Assembly: GCF_028583425.1 (NCBI RefSeq)
Contig: NC_072801.1
Location: forward strand, 65,115,766-65,179,765
Length of the DNA: 64,000 nucleotides
Source of the DNA: Eublepharis macularius
Taxonomy: Eukaryota > Chordata > Lepidosauria > Squamata > Eublepharidae
Direction of reading: 5' to 3'
The notes under the pieces were generated by a model. That model saw nothing but the letters and a program-made list of their open reading frames with translations, did no database searches and was not told the DNA's origin. Shown here in pieces: positions 63,181 through 64,000 of the stretch. The position numbers and the translations under genes are program-made. Each line of letters opens with the position of its first letter. The first letter of the stretch is position 1.

Positions 63181-63643
63181 TCTATAATATATAATGCATC
63201 AGTGAAACAAGTTAAAGTGCTAATGTGCAATAAAGAATACAATTCCTTAAAAAGGTTCTCCCATCAATCCCCTATATAACAGGATCATAACATTCAATGA
63301 GCACTATAAGAACAACAAATACAATAAATACATTGATCCAAACACATCCAAAAAATTTTTGTGGCCCCCAAATCAAATTGATGTTCATTCTCTTGAACAG
63401 GAACACAGAATGAACCATGTCAGCTGGCTGTATTTTCCCTTGTCTTGGGAGGAGAGCCCTGTGCCAGCTAATCAACATCTTCTTAAGTTTGTAAAACAAA
63501 GAGGACAAGTTTACCTCTTTCAAATGGTTTAGCAAAGGTGCTCACTTCCCAAGGGAAAACGCAGAACCTTTTTAAGGAATTGGATTATTTATTGCACCAT
63601 TAGCACTTTAACTTGTTTCACTGATGCACTATATATTACAGAC
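63181..63643. mobile_element. Element with about 75-bp inverted ends
   Basis: 63181-63257 and 63565-63643 are inverted copies (gtgaaacaagttaaagtgct against agcactttaacttgtttcac) around a 310-bp interior that carries no recognisable protein. No target duplication is clear, so it could also be two opposed repeat copies. Confidence 0.5.
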
Positions 63644-64000
63644 GTTGTTTTGATTTCTTGTTGATTGATTCTTTTATCATTTTCATACTGGCCACGGGAG
63701 GGGGGAGCCCCTTTGTAACAGACAGTATTTATACCTGTTGATGCTTCTCTGTATAGCTTAACCAAAAGGAAGTTGGCCACCTTAAAATACAGCCTCTCCC
63801 CTTTTCTTCCAACCATTCCTAAACCAGTTCTCTTGATTTGGCCCACGGCTCAGATGTAAGGCCTGCCCCCCAGTATTTTTTTAGAAGTATATTCTTCAGG
63901 ACCAGAAAGACGGCACCCACTCAAGCCAGCCCCAAAGCCCCCTTTTTGCCCACCATCCCATTTACTTACACAAGGCAGCCTCCCCAATTCCCCCTCCCCT
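63644..64000. other. Window edge, nothing recognised
   Basis: No gene, named repeat or RNA gene is supported in this final stretch. Confidence 0.4.

Overview
The window is vertebrate nuclear DNA, most likely from a squamate reptile (lizard, gecko or snake; I cannot narrow it further). The reasons are intron-split genes with GT-AG boundaries and about 5-kb single exons, many 5S-rRNA-like and tRNA-like SINEs, a BovB (RTE) LINE fragment, CR1/L2-like fragments and abundant hAT-like and Harbinger-like MITEs. No bacterial-style operons, CRISPR arrays or replication origins are present.

Layout. 1-8 kb is repeat-rich and holds one plausible small gene on the plus strand (5621-6367) with an in-frame 51-bp repeat. 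8.2-13.3 kb holds a complete seven-coding-exon cytosolic sulfotransferase on the minus strand, closest by eye to SULT1C4, with a CpG-richer likely promoter at about 15.3-15.9 kb. 16-20 kb is intergenic, with one orphan exon-like segment at 18.2 kb.

20.3-41.5 kb and 46.3-63 kb are two diverged copies of one tandem segmental duplication. Each carries a minus-strand gene of the very large interferon-inducible GTPase family (GVIN1/VLIG, related to URGCP). Each gene has an approximately 4.7-kb terminal exon with the G domain and a Cys/His-rich C-terminus. Splice sites and reading phases join these exons to upstream exons coding for CARD death-fold domains. Copy A (47.3-60.8 kb) is modelled as CARD-linker-CARD-linker-VLIG (about 1837 aa). 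Copy B (21.4-39.0 kb) is modelled as CARD-long acidic linker-VLIG (about 2005 aa). Both frames are open throughout. 42-46 kb is the repeat-filled spacer between the copies.

Working together: the pair looks like an immune gene cluster in which a death-fold adaptor domain is fused to a giant GTPase, suggesting interferon- or pathogen-linked signalling. This function is inferred from domains. The sulfotransferase is an unrelated neighbour. No endogenous retrovirus or other virus-derived element was recognised. All exon models come from reading splice signals and phases by eye, without transcript data.
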